This document shows positions 37,069 through 47,800 of a DNA stretch of 64,000 bases, piece after piece. Both the position numbers and the translations under genes were made by a program. This stretch comes from Sulfuritalea sp. (GTDB taxonomy: Bacteria > Pseudomonadota > Gammaproteobacteria > Burkholderiales > Rhodocyclaceae). Under the pieces are notes generated by a model. That model saw only the letters and a program-made list of their open reading frames with translations, was not told the origin of the DNA and made no database searches. The stretch is taken from contig JADJUP010000050.1 of assembly GCA_016716965.1 (NCBI GenBank), positions 1 to 64,000 of the forward strand, written 5' to 3'. The stretch's first letter is position 1. Every line of letters begins with the position of its first letter.

Positions 37069-38124
37069 CTATTTTAGCCGTTGAAGGCAGAACTGCACAA
37101 GCCCGGTGGCAAGATCTGGGCGGCCGGCGAGGGTTTTGGACCACTGGCACATCGGTTCTTCGAGCGCCGGCAATTTGGCCGCATATTCGTCCCAGTTCAG
37201 TCGGCCGACGCCATTCCACGCCAGCCAGAACGGCCGCAATGCCGTGCCGGCCGGGTGGGTTGCGAGGAATGCTTCCAGTTTCGGGAGGTGGGCATCCTTC
37301 GCTTGCGGGTAGATCTGCCAGACGAAAGGGCGCCCCGCCCACTGGGCGCGGACGAAGGAATCCTCGCCGCGCACGAAATTGAGGTCACAGGCCCAGAGCA
37401 GTTCGTCGTAGCGCTGTTGGGGCAGGAAGGGCAGGGAGTGCAGGCTCAGGTTTCCCTCGGTACGCGATTGCTCGGTACAGCCCGGCCGCAGAACCCGGAC
37501 CGGCCGCGACGATCCGGTCCAGGCCCGGATCAGCTCGGGCAAGGCCTGATTGGCATAACTGAACAGGGATATCGTGATTTCATCTGGGGACCTTGCCGGC
37601 AGCCCAAATTCGGCGCGAAAGGCGGTTTCGTCGAAGCGCGCACGTCGGGCATCGTAGTCATGTTCGCGCAGCAGGCCGCCGGTTCGGGTATCGAAGCCGG
37701 GAAAGTAGAAGTGCTTGACCAGCGGCAGTCGCGGGTGCGGTGAAGGCAAGCCGTGGCAGCCGGCAACCCAGGATTCCGCCGAAAGGTATTCGAGGTTCAG
37801 CCAGACCGGCGCTCGCGACCGGGCCGTCATGGCCTCGACGTAGGCGGGCGGCAGTTCGCAGGCGAAGGCCTCGATGACGACCTCGGCGCCATCGTCCGCC
37901 AACCCTGCCGTTGGCCACGGATCGGGCCATGCCCGAACCTCGACCGGCCCGGTGGCGTAGTCCCGTACCAGTTGTACCAATGGCACCGGATCGTCGATCC
38001 ACAGACGCACCTTCCAGCCATGCTCGGTGGCCAGTTGTCGCGCCAGCCGCCAGCACACGGCCGCATCTCCGTAGTTGTCGACGACCGAGCAGAAAATGTC
38101 GCAGGAGGGGGGCGTGTTGGTCAT
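37069..38124 (-). CDS. earP: EF-P arginine rhamnosyltransferase EarP
   Basis: EarP transfers rhamnose from dTDP-rhamnose to Arg32 of EF-P. The 351-residue product has the family opening CDIFCSVVDNYGDAAVCWRL, including the catalytic Asp in VVDNYGD, and the C-terminal donor-binding region LNFVRGEDSFVRAQWAGRPF followed by VWQIYPQ. The start ATG (38122-38124) is chosen because MTNTPPSCDIFCS fits the family start. It is divergent from the uracil-DNA glycosylase gene with only 22 bases between starts, so the two promoters must overlap into the coding regions. Confidence 0.95.
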   Translation of the reverse strand: MTNTPPSCDIFCSVVDNYGDAAVCWRLARQLATEHGWKVRLWIDDPVPLVQLVRDYATGPVEVRAWPDPWPTAGLADDGAEVVIEAFACELPPAYVEAMTARSRAPVWLNLEYLSAESWVAGCHGLPSPHPRLPLVKHFYFPGFDTRTGGLLREHDYDARRARFDETAFRAEFGLPARSPDEITISLFSYANQALPELIRAWTGSSRPVRVLRPGCTEQSRTEGNLSLHSLPFLPQQRYDELLWACDLNFVRGEDSFVRAQWAGRPFVWQIYPQAKDAHLPKLEAFLATHPAGTALRPFWLAWNGVGRLNWDEYAAKLPALEEPMCQWSKTLAGRPDLATGLVQFCLQRLK

Positions 38125-38146
38125 GGCGAAGCGGTATCCTAGCTCA

Positions 38147-38776
38147 ATGGAAAAACTTCTACGCTGCACCGATTGTCCGCGCCTCGCGGGCTTCCTGGCC
38201 GAGGTGCGACAGCGCGAGCCGGGCTACCACGCGCGGCCGGTGCCGCCCTTTGGCGACCCGCGCGCGCGCCTGCTGATCGTCGGCCTCGCTCCGGGCATGC
38301 ACGGTGCCAATCGCACCGGTCGACCATTTACCGGCGACCATGCCGGGATCCTGCTCTATGAAACCCTGCATGCCTTCGGCTTCGGCTCGCGGCCTGACTC
38401 GGTCTCCGCCGACGACGACCTGTGCCTGCTCGATTGCCGCATCACCAACGCCGTGAAATGCCTGCCGCCCGCAAACAAGCCGGAACCGGGCGAGATCAAG
38501 ACCTGCAACCGGTATCTGGCGGACGAGTTGCAGGCTGCGCCGGAGATACGGGTCATCCTCGCCCTCGGTCTGGTGGCGCACAAGGCCGTCCTGATGGCGC
38601 TGGGGCTCAAGCAGTCGGCGCTGGTTTTCGCCCATGGCGCCCGCCATGCGCTGCCCGGAAACCGGGTCCTGGTCGACAGCTACCATTGCAGCCGCTACAA
38701 CACGCAAACCCGCCGTCTCACCAGCGCCGACTTTCAGGATGTCTTCCGCAAGATCCGTGACGAGCTCGGCGCCTGA
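38147..38776 (+). CDS. Uracil-DNA glycosylase, family 5-like (iron-sulfur type)
   Basis: A 209-residue base-excision-repair enzyme. Iron-sulfur cysteines appear as CTDCPRL at the N-terminus and as KCLPP … KTCNRYL further on. The active-site motif GLAPGMHGANRTGRPFTGD matches the family 5 (UdgB) pattern, and the second motif reads VDSYHCSRYNTQTRRL. The ATG at 38147 directly precedes the first cysteine motif. The gene overlaps or abuts uvrC, forming a DNA-repair pair. A copy of the dispersed motif lies near its 3' end (38711-38735), in-frame as TSADFQDV. Confidence 0.9.
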   Translation: MEKLLRCTDCPRLAGFLAEVRQREPGYHARPVPPFGDPRARLLIVGLAPGMHGANRTGRPFTGDHAGILLYETLHAFGFGSRPDSVSADDDLCLLDCRITNAVKCLPPANKPEPGEIKTCNRYLADELQAAPEIRVILALGLVAHKAVLMALGLKQSALVFAHGARHALPGNRVLVDSYHCSRYNTQTRRLTSADFQDVFRKIRDELGA

Positions 38777-40578
38777 ATCGTCGTTCGATGCAAAGGAGTT
38801 CCTGGTCACCCTGACCGAGGCGCCGGGCGTCTATCGCATGCTGGCCGCCGACCGCGCGGTCCTGTATGTCGGCAAGGCGAAAAATCTCAAGAGGCGCGTG
38901 GCGTCGTATTTCACCAAGGGGGGCCACAGCCCGCGCATCGCATTGATGCTGCAGCAGGTGGCGGCGATGGAGGTCACTGCGACGCGCTCCGAAGCCGAGG
39001 CGCTGATCCTGGAAAACACGCTGATCAAGAAGCTGGCGCCCAAGTACAACATCCTGTTCCGCGACGACAAGTCCTATCCATACATCGGCATCGGCGGCAA
39101 AGACGGCGGCGGCGATTTTCCGCGCCTTTTCTACCATCGCGGCGCCTTCGAGAAGAGATCGGAATATTTCGGGCCTTTTCCCAACGGCCTCGCGGTGCGG
39201 GAAAGCATCCAGCTGATCCAGAAGACCTTTCCTGCTGCGCACCTGCGAGGAATCGGTATTCGCCAATCGCTCGCGCCCCTGCCTGATGCACCAGATCAAG
39301 CGCTGCAAGGCCCCCTGCGTGGGCCAGATCTCGAAGCAGGACTATGCGGCCGACCTGCGGCTGGCGCAACTTTTCCTGCGCGGGCGACACACGGAAGTCA
39401 TTGACGGCCTGACGCGGCAGATGGAGGCGGCGGCGACGGACCTCCGCTTCGAGGAGGCGGCTGCGGTGCGCGACCAGATCCGCGCCCTGCAGGCGGTCCT
39501 GCACCGCCAGTACGTAAGCTCGACGCGGGATAGCGATGTCGACATCGTCGCCGCGGTGGTCGAACGCGGCGAACTGTGCGTGAACCTGGCCATGGTGCGC
39601 GGCGGCTTGCATCTGGGCGACCGGGCATGCTTTCCCCACTCCGCGCCTGAAGCCGAAGCTGCCGAGGGCCTGGCAGCCTTTGTCGAGCAGCATTACGCGG
39701 AGCAACCCCTGCCGCCACGCGTAATCCTCAGCGAATACCCGATAGAGGATCTGCCGGAGGGCATCAATGGCGGGCCGCCGCGAAACGAGATGGAGCGCGC
39801 CTGGGTCGAGATGGCGCTGACCAATGCGCGACTCGCCGTGCTGGCTCGCCGGCAGGCAAAGAGCCGGAGCAGCGGGCGACTGCTGGCACTGCAGGAGGCG
39901 CTGGGACTACCCGAGCCGCCGCGTCGCATCGAGTGCTTCGACATCAGCCATACCATGGGCGAAGCCACGGTTGCGTCTTGTGTGGTCTGCGTCGATGGCG
40001 CCATGAGGAAAGGCGACTACCGCCGCTTCAACATCGAAGGCATCCAGCCCGGCGACGACTATGCGGCCATGCGGCAGGCGCTGACGCGACGTTACGAAAA
40101 GGTCGCTACCGGCGACACGGTCGCTCCCGACCTGGTGTTGATCGACGGAGGAAAGGGGCAGCATCGAGTCGCCCGCGAAGTGTTCGCGGAACTCGGGCTG
40201 GACCATCTTCCCAGTGTCGGGGTGGCAAAAGGCGAGGAGCGCAAGCCGGGACTGGAGACTCTCTTTGTCCATGGTCCAAGCGGGCCCCATGACCTGCCGC
40301 TACAATTGGGCATGGACCACGCCGGCTTTCACCTGATACAGGAAATTCGCGACGAAGCGCACCGTTTTGCCATCGTCGGACACCGGGCGAGGCGCGCCAA
40401 GACACGCGGACATTCCAGACTTGAAGACGTGGCAGGTGTGGGCCCGGCCCGGCGCAAGAAGCTGCTTGCGCAGTTTGGCGGCCTGGATGGCGTGAAGGCC
40501 GCCACGATAGATGACCTGTGCCGCATCGATGGCATTTCGCGACGCCTGGCCGAAATGATCCACAAGGCCTTGCGCTGA
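38739..40578 (+). CDS. uvrC: Excinuclease ABC subunit C (one frame break)
   Basis: UvrC makes both incisions in nucleotide excision repair. Order of domains: GIY-YIG nuclease (PGVYRMLAADRAVLYVGKAK, about 38820-38883), conserved RDDKSYPYI and FGPFPNG, the cysteine/UvrB-interaction region (CKAPCVGQ, then RQMEAAATDLRFEEAAAVRD, a UVR domain), the RNase-H-like second nuclease (ECFDISHTMGEATVASCVV and VLIDGGKGQ), and C-terminal helix-hairpin-helix pairs. A frame break occurs at about 39229-39236, just before LRTCEESVFANRSRPCLMHQ; a one-base error is likely as repair genes of this kind are normally intact. Start uncertain: ATG 38739 or GTG 38757, both overlapping the glycosylase gene. Confidence 0.92.
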
Positions 40579-40579
40579 A

Positions 40580-41143
40580 ATGCCGCTGAACATACCGAAT
40601 CTGTTGACCTGGGCGCGCATCCTTCTGATCCCGCTGGTGGTCGGTGTTTACTACCTTCCTCTGAGCGTAGTCGAGCAGAACCTTGTGGCGACAGCCGCGT
40701 TTCTGGTCGCCGCCGTGACCGATTGGGTCGATGGCTGGCTGGCGCGGAAATTGAACCAGACATCGGCTTTCGGCGCATTTCTCGACCCGGTGGCCGACAA
40801 ACTCATGGTCGCCGCCGCTCTGGTCATGCTGGTCAGCCTTAGTCGCGTCGACGCGATGCTGGCCTTTATCATCATCGGTCGGGAAATTGCGATATCCGCT
40901 CTGCGTGAATGGATGGCCAACATCGGTGCGGCAAAAAGCGTAGCCGTATCGCTGATCGGCAAGCTGAAGACGATTGCCCAGATGACCGCGATTCCGCTGC
41001 TTCTCTGGGACCGGCCGATAGGGCCGCTCGACGTTCGCCTTTTGGGCACTCTGTCACTCTGGATCGCGGCAGTACTGACGCTTTGGTCGATGGCTTATTA
41101 CTTGCGCAAGGCATGGCCGGAAATCTCGGCGCGCAGTCGTTGA
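40580..41143 (+). CDS. pgsA: CDP-diacylglycerol-glycerol-3-phosphate 3-phosphatidyltransferase
   Basis: PgsA makes phosphatidylglycerol phosphate, the committed step to acidic phospholipids, in the inner membrane. The 187-residue product starts NIPNLLTWARILLIPLVVG and carries the CDP-alcohol phosphotransferase signature DWVDGWLARKLNQTSAFGAF continuing to LDPVADK, i.e. D-x2-D-G-x2-A-R-x(8-9)-G-x3-D-x3-D. Four further hydrophobic helices follow. Starts one base after the uvrC stop, the same uvrC-pgsA order as in E. coli. Confidence 0.96.
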   Translation: MPLNIPNLLTWARILLIPLVVGVYYLPLSVVEQNLVATAAFLVAAVTDWVDGWLARKLNQTSAFGAFLDPVADKLMVAAALVMLVSLSRVDAMLAFIIIGREIAISALREWMANIGAAKSVAVSLIGKLKTIAQMTAIPLLLWDRPIGPLDVRLLGTLSLWIAAVLTLWSMAYYLRKAWPEISARSR

Positions 41144-41167
41144 CACAATGTTTTCGCCGGCTATAAT
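41140..41167 (+). promoter_or_regulatory. Strong sigma-70 promoter for the tRNA genes
   Basis: -35 TTGACA (41140-41145) overlaps the pgsA stop codon; a 16-base spacer leads to a perfect -10 TATAAT (41162-41167), 13 bases before tRNA-Gly. Confidence 0.9.
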
Positions 41168-41180
41168 GCGCGGCTGTTTT

Positions 41181-41256
41181 GCGGCAGTAGCTCAGTTGGT
41201 AGAGCGCAACCTTGCCAAGGTTGAGGTCGAGAGTTCGAGACTCTTCTGCCGCTCCA
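41181..41256 (+). tRNA. tRNA-Gly (GCC anticodon)
   Basis: A 76-base cloverleaf: acceptor GCGGCAG / CTGCCGC, D-arm GCTCAGTTGGTAGAGC, anticodon arm CAACC-TTGCCAA-GGTTG with anticodon GCC, T-arm GAGAG-TTCGAGA-CTCTT, encoded CCA. Confidence 0.97.
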
Positions 41257-41262
41257 GATTTC

Positions 41263-41289
41263 GGGGGAAAGCATTGCTTTCCCCCTTTT
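41263..41289 (+). terminator. Strong hairpin with T-run between tRNA-Gly and tRNA-Cys
   Basis: Stem GGGGGAAAGC / GCTTTCCCCC with a 3-base loop followed by TTTT. It looks like an intrinsic terminator placed inside the tRNA pair; partial read-through or an RNA-processing role are alternatives. Confidence 0.75.
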
Positions 41290-41317
41290 AGCTTGATAGC
41301 CCTGCAATCAGGGTTTC

Positions 41318-41391
41318 GGCGCGATGGCAGAGTGGTTATGCAGCGGCCTGCAAAGCCGTGTACCTCGGTTCGATTCCGGGTCGCGCCTCCA
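41318..41391 (+). tRNA. tRNA-Cys (GCA anticodon)
   Basis: A 74-base cloverleaf: acceptor GGCGCGA / TCGCGCC, anticodon arm CGGC-CTGCAAA-GCCG with anticodon GCA, T-arm with GGTTCGATTCC, encoded CCA. Confidence 0.96.
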
Positions 41392-41416
41392 GAACACCTC
41401 TGGAAATGGAAGATAG

Positions 41417-41440
41417 AAGCCCGCCTTGGCGGGCTTTTTT
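41417..41440 (+). terminator. Intrinsic terminator after the tRNA genes
   Basis: Stem GCCCGCC / GGCGGGC extended by an AA/TT pair, loop TT, followed by six T residues. Confidence 0.9.
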
Positions 41441-41441
41441 G

Positions 41442-41459
41442 TTGTTCCAATTGGAACAA
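41442..41459. promoter_or_regulatory. Perfect 18-bp palindrome
   Basis: TTGTTCCAATTGGAACAA reads the same on both strands. It lies immediately after the tRNA terminator, about 420 bases before the giant gene. Dyad symmetry with no loop favours a dimeric regulator site over an RNA hairpin. Confidence 0.55.
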
Positions 41460-41755
41460 TCGCAAGCATTTTGACTCCACGTTTCGTAGATCGACGGGGT
41501 TGATCAGGACGCGAAAAGAGCCGTAAGTCGGGCTATCTGTTTGGTCAAGAGCGCGCAAACCGATCCCTATATTCGGGCCCCGCAGCGCTGTCAATTATTG
41601 TTGACTAGTTCGTTCAAAGGCCACGGCTGGTCGATTTGACGCAAATTGTCGTCATGCTTTGCCTATTTTCCGAAAGAGACCCTCAGTCACACCTGTGGTT
41701 CGACATTCATCTGATATTCAGTATGTTGAGATGAAAACTGAATCTGACTTGTCAC

Positions 41756-41775
41756 ATCATGAATATTTTCATGAT
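41756..41775. promoter_or_regulatory. Perfect 8-bp inverted repeat, possible operator
   Basis: Arms ATCATGAA and TTCATGAT separated by TATT, about 105 bases before the proposed start of the giant gene. Could be an operator or the 5' hairpin of its leader RNA. Confidence 0.5.
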
Positions 41776-41880
41776 CAGCGGCTGTGTATTGCAAGTGTCG
41801 CAATGAACAGGTAGGCTTTCACCCCTCAATTCGAATTCTTGGTGCTCGTTGTCGGGTACCCATATAAAGAAGGGCATTCG

Positions 41881-44800
41881 TTGCTGCGCTGGTTCAAGAA
41901 CCGCTCGGATTCTCCATCGCCTGAAGTCGACTCCGGGAAGAGTTCGGCTGATGGGAGCGGTTTGCACTCGCACGGAAAGTTCCGTCTTGAACCGCTCGAA
42001 CCCCGTGTCCTTCTTTCCGGTGACTCGATTGCTGTAGCCATCGGCTATCAGGCGCTCCTGAATTCAGGGGCCGACGATACCGGCAATCCTCTCACGGCAA
42101 TCGTTGAAACGACCAAATCCGATACCGTTTCCGCATCCACGTCGGCCGATGGAAGCGATGAAACTTCCGTTGCATCCGGCTCCAAAGTCAGTGTTGCGTG
42201 GTCCGATAGCTGGCTCGCGAGTTCGCGAACTGATGCCGACAGTTCCGCTGAATTACGCTCCGGAATTGACGCTGAATCCGGAGGTTTTGCCTCCAGCAGT
42301 TGCCGAGGCAGATGAATCGCTGGGTGCCCAGTTTGAGCGGGTCGAAGCGAGTGTTGCCAAGCAGCAAAAGCCGAGGCAGAAGGCGCTTCCGTAAGCAGCG
42401 ATTCGAGTGGTGACGATCAGGTTTTCGCTGTCTCCTCGGTCGTGCAGTTGCCGCGTGGGCCGCCGGGTGCTGATCAGGGCTCTTCTGCATTGGTTGCACA
42501 GGAGCTTATAAATAACAATACGTTGAACCCGGCCGATTCGCCCTTAGGGGATGAAGGTGGGTTCTTCGTCGTTTTGGAAGCGGTTTTTAGCGAGCCAACT
42601 GGCGATGCGATGCCCCGTGCGCCTCCCGTTTCAGGCGCTTCGCACAGTGATGAGCCTGATTACCTTCGCAGCGAGCCACGTCTTGCTGCAACTGCACAAA
42701 ATCTCGGTCCGAGCCTGACCGATCAGGCGCTCGCGCCGGTCCTCGAGCAGGCCATTCGCCTATGGATCGCCGGGGATATCGATGGGTCGCGTGCCGAGCG
42801 CTTGGCGAGCCTTGAAGTTCGCATCGTTGACCTCCCCACAGGCATTCTCGGACAGGCTGACGGTGACCTGATTCTGATAGATGCTGACGCGGATGGCTTC
42901 GGTTGGTTTGTGGACTCGACGCCCGGTGAGTCGTCCGAATATGAGGTAACCCTTTCTGGCGGTCAGCTAATTGCTGATACCGGTAGCGATGCTTTTGACC
43001 GAATCGATTTGCTCACCGTTTTGGTGCATGAGATTGGCCACGTGGTTGGTTTCGACCATGATTCGGATTTGGCGGTCATGGATGCCGACCTGTCGGTTGG
43101 GCGACGCATCGAACTTGCCGATACGGATCGGGTTGGTAGCCTGCCAGTAACCAGTGCACTGACCCTGGATCCTCTGGCGGTTTTGAATGGAAGTTCCGAT
43201 GCCGGTCCGATCACTTTCCGGATCTTCGACGATATTGCCAATCTTGGCGATGATCCAGGTGTGCTTGATGTCGAGGTCACCGGGGCCGACAGCGGAAACC
43301 TCATCTATAACGACGTCTCCTCACTGATCGGATCGCTACTAAGCTTTGCCGACCAGATCGTTGTCGATATCGACGCCTACGTGAAATGGAATCTGTCCGG
43401 CTTGAATGCTGGTACGGTAACTGTTTCCGGATATGCAACAATCAGTTTCAGCCAAGTCGAAAACATTACCGGGGCGCTGACCGCCAACGACGCATTCATT
43501 GTTGGCGATCTTGGTGGTGTAACCGGGACCATCGACGATCGGGGCGGGAGCACTGGGCTTGATGTCGGTAATGGCGCACTTGTTGCGGTGATCCCGGATA
43601 CCTTCATCACGTGGACCAATTCCACGGGCGACGTGCTTACCGGCAATTCCAACCTCGGAACCGCTGGCACGCTCGCCAACGCCAATGTTCGGAAGATAAC
43701 GTTCTCTGGGGCTAACCTCTTCGTCGGGTCCGGGGCTGCCTTGAATGCGACAGGAAGCGGGATCATTACCACGAATGCCGTCGGATTCGCGGCTAGCGGC
43801 GCCTCGCTCAGCATGGCGTCGGTCACCACGGCAACCGAGGGCTTTCATGGGGTTCAGGCAAGCGTGTCGGACGCCGGTTTGACTGGGGTGGCCGGGTTCG
43901 AACTGTATGCCTCGGGCACGCTCAAGCTGAATCAGACGAGCCGAGTGGATGATGAGCGGATCGATTGGACAAACGCGTCCACCACTCCGGGCGGCTTGCT
44001 GCCCGCAATGGCGATCACCAAGACGCAGCATTTGAACCTCACCGGCAGCGCCGCGGTGGACATTGGCGGCGGCGCCCTGGTGGCGACGGTAAGCGGCGTG
44101 GAACTCAACCTGGCGACGATGACGGTGACCGACGGCGTGACCACGCTGACGGGGGCCGACGTGCTGTCCTTCACCGGCACCGCGGCGCTGTTTGCCGGCA
44201 CCGGCGGCAGCCTCAACGGCGCGCACACGGTCGTCAACAACGGCACGATCGGGTTTGCCGTAAGCGGCGTGACGCTGAGCCTGGTGATGGCCAAGGGCGC
44301 GCTGGGCGACGGCGCCAACGCCGGAGACACCTACGTCGGCGTCTCGGTGGCGCTGACCGACGCCGAACTGATCGGGGTCTCCGGACTCGAGCTGTACGCC
44401 TCGGGCACGCTCAAGCTCAACGCTGCCACCGACGGCATCACCACGCTGGACCTGCCGACGCGGATGAACTGGACGCTGGCCACGGCCGACGCCAACGACC
44501 CGAGCTTCCTGCTCACCAACCTGGACATCATCGCCGCGCTGGAACTGCAGGTCACCGGCAGCGCCGCGGTGGACATTGGCAACGGCGCGCTGGTAGCGAC
44601 GGTAAGCGGCGTGGAACTCAACCTGGCGACGATGACGGTGACCGACGGCGTGACCACGCTGACGGGGGCCGACGTGCTGTCCTTCACCGGCACCGCGGCG
44701 CTGTTTGCCGGCACGGGCGGCAGCCTCAACGGCGCGCACACGGTCGTCAACAACGGCACGATCGGGTTTGCCGTGAGCGGCGTGACGCTGAGCCTGGTGA

Positions 44801-47800
44801 TGGCCAAGGGCGCGCTGGGCGACGGCGCCAACGCGGGAGACACCTACGTCGGCGTCTCGGTGGCGCTGACCGACGCCGAACTGATCGGGGTCTCCGGACT
44901 CCGAGCTGTACGCCTCGGGCACGCTCAAGGTGAACGCCGCCACCGACGGCATCACCACGCTGGACCTGCCGACGCGCATGAACTGGACGCTGGCCACGGC
45001 CGACGCCAACGACCCGAGCTTCCTGCTCACCAACCTGGACATCATCGCCGCGCTGGAACTGCAGGTCACCGGCAGCGCCGCGGTGGACATCGGCAACGGC
45101 GCGCTGGTAGCGACGGTAAGCGGCGTGGAACTCAACCTGGCGACGATGACGGTGACCGACGGCGTGACCACGCTGACGGGGGCCGACGTGCTGTCCTTCA
45201 CCGGCACCGCGGCGCTGTTTGCCGGCACGGGCGGCAGCCTCAACGGCGCGCACACGGTCGTCAACAACGGCACGATCGGGTTTGCCGTGAGCGGCGTGAC
45301 GCTGAGCCTGGTGATGGCCAAGGGCGCGCTGGGCGACGGCGCCAACGCGGGAGACACCTACGTCGGCGTCTCGGTGGCGCTGACCGACGCCGAACTGATC
45401 GGGGTCTCCGGACTCGAGCTGTACGCCTCGGGCACGCTCAAGGTGAACGCCGCCACCGACGGCATCACCACGCTGGACCTGCCGACGCGGATGAACTGGA
45501 CGCTGGCCACGGCCGACGCCAACGACCCGAGCTTCCTGCTCACCAACCTGGACATCATCGCCGCGCTGGAACTGCAGGTCACCGGCAGCGCCGCGGTGGA
45601 CATTGGCAACGGCGCGCTGGTAGCGACGGTAAGCGGCGTGGAACTCAACCCTGGCGACGATGACGGTGACCGACGGCGTGACCACGCTGACGGGGGCCGA
45701 CGTGCTGTCCTTCACCGGCACCGCGGCGCTGTTTGCCGGCACGGGCGGCAGCCTCAACGGCGCGCACACGGTCGTCAACAACGGCACGATCGGGTTTGCC
45801 GTGAGCGGCGTGACGCTGAGCCTGGTGATGGCCAAGGGTGCGCTGGGCGACGGCGCCAACGCGGGAGACACCTACGTCGGCGTCTCGGTGGCGCTGACCG
45901 ACGCCGAACTGATCGGGGTCTCCGGACTCGAGCTGTACGCCTCGGGCACGCTCAAGGTGAACGCCGCCACCGACGGCATCACCACGCTGGACCTGCCGAC
46001 GCGGATGAACTGGACGCTGGCCACGGCCGACGCCAACGACCCGAGCTTCCTGCTCACCAACCTGGACATCATCGCCGCGCTGGAACTGCAGGTCACCGGC
46101 AGCGCCGCGGTGGACATTGGCAACGGCGCGCTGGTAGCGACGGTAAGCGGCGTGGAACTCAACCTGGCGACGATGACGGTGACCGACGGCGTGACCACGC
46201 TGACGGGGGCCGACGTGCTGTCCTTCACCGGCACCGCGGCGCTGTTTGCCGGCACGGGCGGCAGCCTCAACGGCGCGCACACGGTCGTCAACAACGGCAC
46301 GATCGGATTTGCCGTAAGCGGCGTGACGCTGAGCCTGGTGATGGCCAAGGGTGCGCTGGGCGACGGTGCCAACGCGGGAGACACCTACGTCGGCGTCTCG
46401 GTGGCGCTGACCGACGCCGAACTGATCGGGGTCTCCGGACTCGAGCTGTACGCCTCGGGCACGCTCAAGGTGAACGCCGCCACCGACGGCATCACCACGC
46501 TGGACCTGCCGACGCGGATGAACTGGACGCTGGCCACGGCCGACGCCAACGACCCGAGCTTCCTGCTCACCAACCTGGACATCATCGCCGCGCTGGAACT
46601 GCAGGTCACCGGCAGCGCCGCGGTGGACATTGGCAACGGCGCGCTGGTAGCGACGGTAAGCGGCGTGGAACTCAACCTGGCGACGATGACGGTGACCGAC
46701 GGCGTGACCACGCTGACGGGGGCCGACGTGCTGTCCTTCACCGGCACCGCGGCGCTGTTTGCCGGCACCGGCGGCAGCCTCAACGGCGCGCACACGGTCG
46801 TCAACAACGGCACGATCGGGTTTGCCGTGAGCGGCGTGACGCTGAGCCTGGTGATGGCCAAGGGTGCGCTGGGCGACGGCGCCAACGCGGGAGACACCTA
46901 CGTCGGCGTCTCGGTGGCGCTGACCGACGCCGAACTGATCGGGGTCTCCGGACTCGAGCTGTACGCCTCGGGCACGCTCAGGTGAACGCCGCCACCGACG
47001 GCATCACCACGCTGGACCTGCCGACGCGCATGAACTGGACGCTGGCCACGGCCGACGCCAACGACCCGAGCTTCCTGCTCACCAACCTGGACATCATCGC
47101 CGCGCTGGAACTGCAGGTCACCGGCAGCGCCGCGGTGGACATCGGCGGCGGCGCCCTGGTAGCGACGGTAAGCGGCGTGGAACTCAACCTGGCGACGATG
47201 ACGGTGACCGACGGCGTGACCACGCTGACGGGGGCCGACGTGCTGTCCTTCACCGGCACCGCGGCGCTGTTTGCCGGCACCGGCGGCAGCCTCAACGGCG
47301 CGCACACGGTCGTCAACAACGGCACGATCGGGTTTGCCGTGAGCGGCGTGACGCTGAGCCTGGTGATGGCCAAGGGTGCGCTGGGCGACGGCGCCAACGC
47401 GGGAGACACCTACGTCGGCGTCTCGGTGGCGCTGACCGACGCCGAACTGATCGGGGTCTCCGGACTCGAGCTGTACGCCTCGGGCACGCTCAAGGTGAAC
47501 GCCGCCACCGACGGCATCACCACGCTGGACCTGCCGACGCGGATGAACTGGACGCTGGCCACGGCCGACGCCAACGACCCGAGCTTCCTGCTCACCAACC
47601 TGGACATCATCGCCGCGCTGGAACTGCAGGTCACCGGCAGCGCCGCGGTGGACATTGGCAACGGCGCGCTGGTAGCGACGGTAAGCGGCGTGGAACTCAA
47701 CCTGGCGACGATGACGGTGACCGACGGCGTGACCACGCTGACGGGGGCCGACGTGCTGTCCTTCACCGGCACCGCGGCGCTGTTTGCCGGCACCGGCGGC

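Larger units (their letters stand above)
41441..41880. other. Long upstream region of the giant gene, no gene seen
   Basis: This 440-base stretch is clearly more AT-rich than the rest of the window and holds no credible coding frame. It contains an 18-bp perfect palindrome (41442-41459), an interrupted pair ATTCAGT / ACTGAAT at about 41717-41742, a perfect 8-bp inverted repeat (41756-41775), and ATTGC-x7-GCAAT (about 41789-41805). It probably contains the promoter and operators of the giant gene; I could not identify a convincing -35/-10 pair. Confidence 0.5.

Noticed and set aside
41749..41777. TTGTCA-17-TGATCA as promoter of the giant gene
   Set aside because: The -10 box matches the consensus at only one position.
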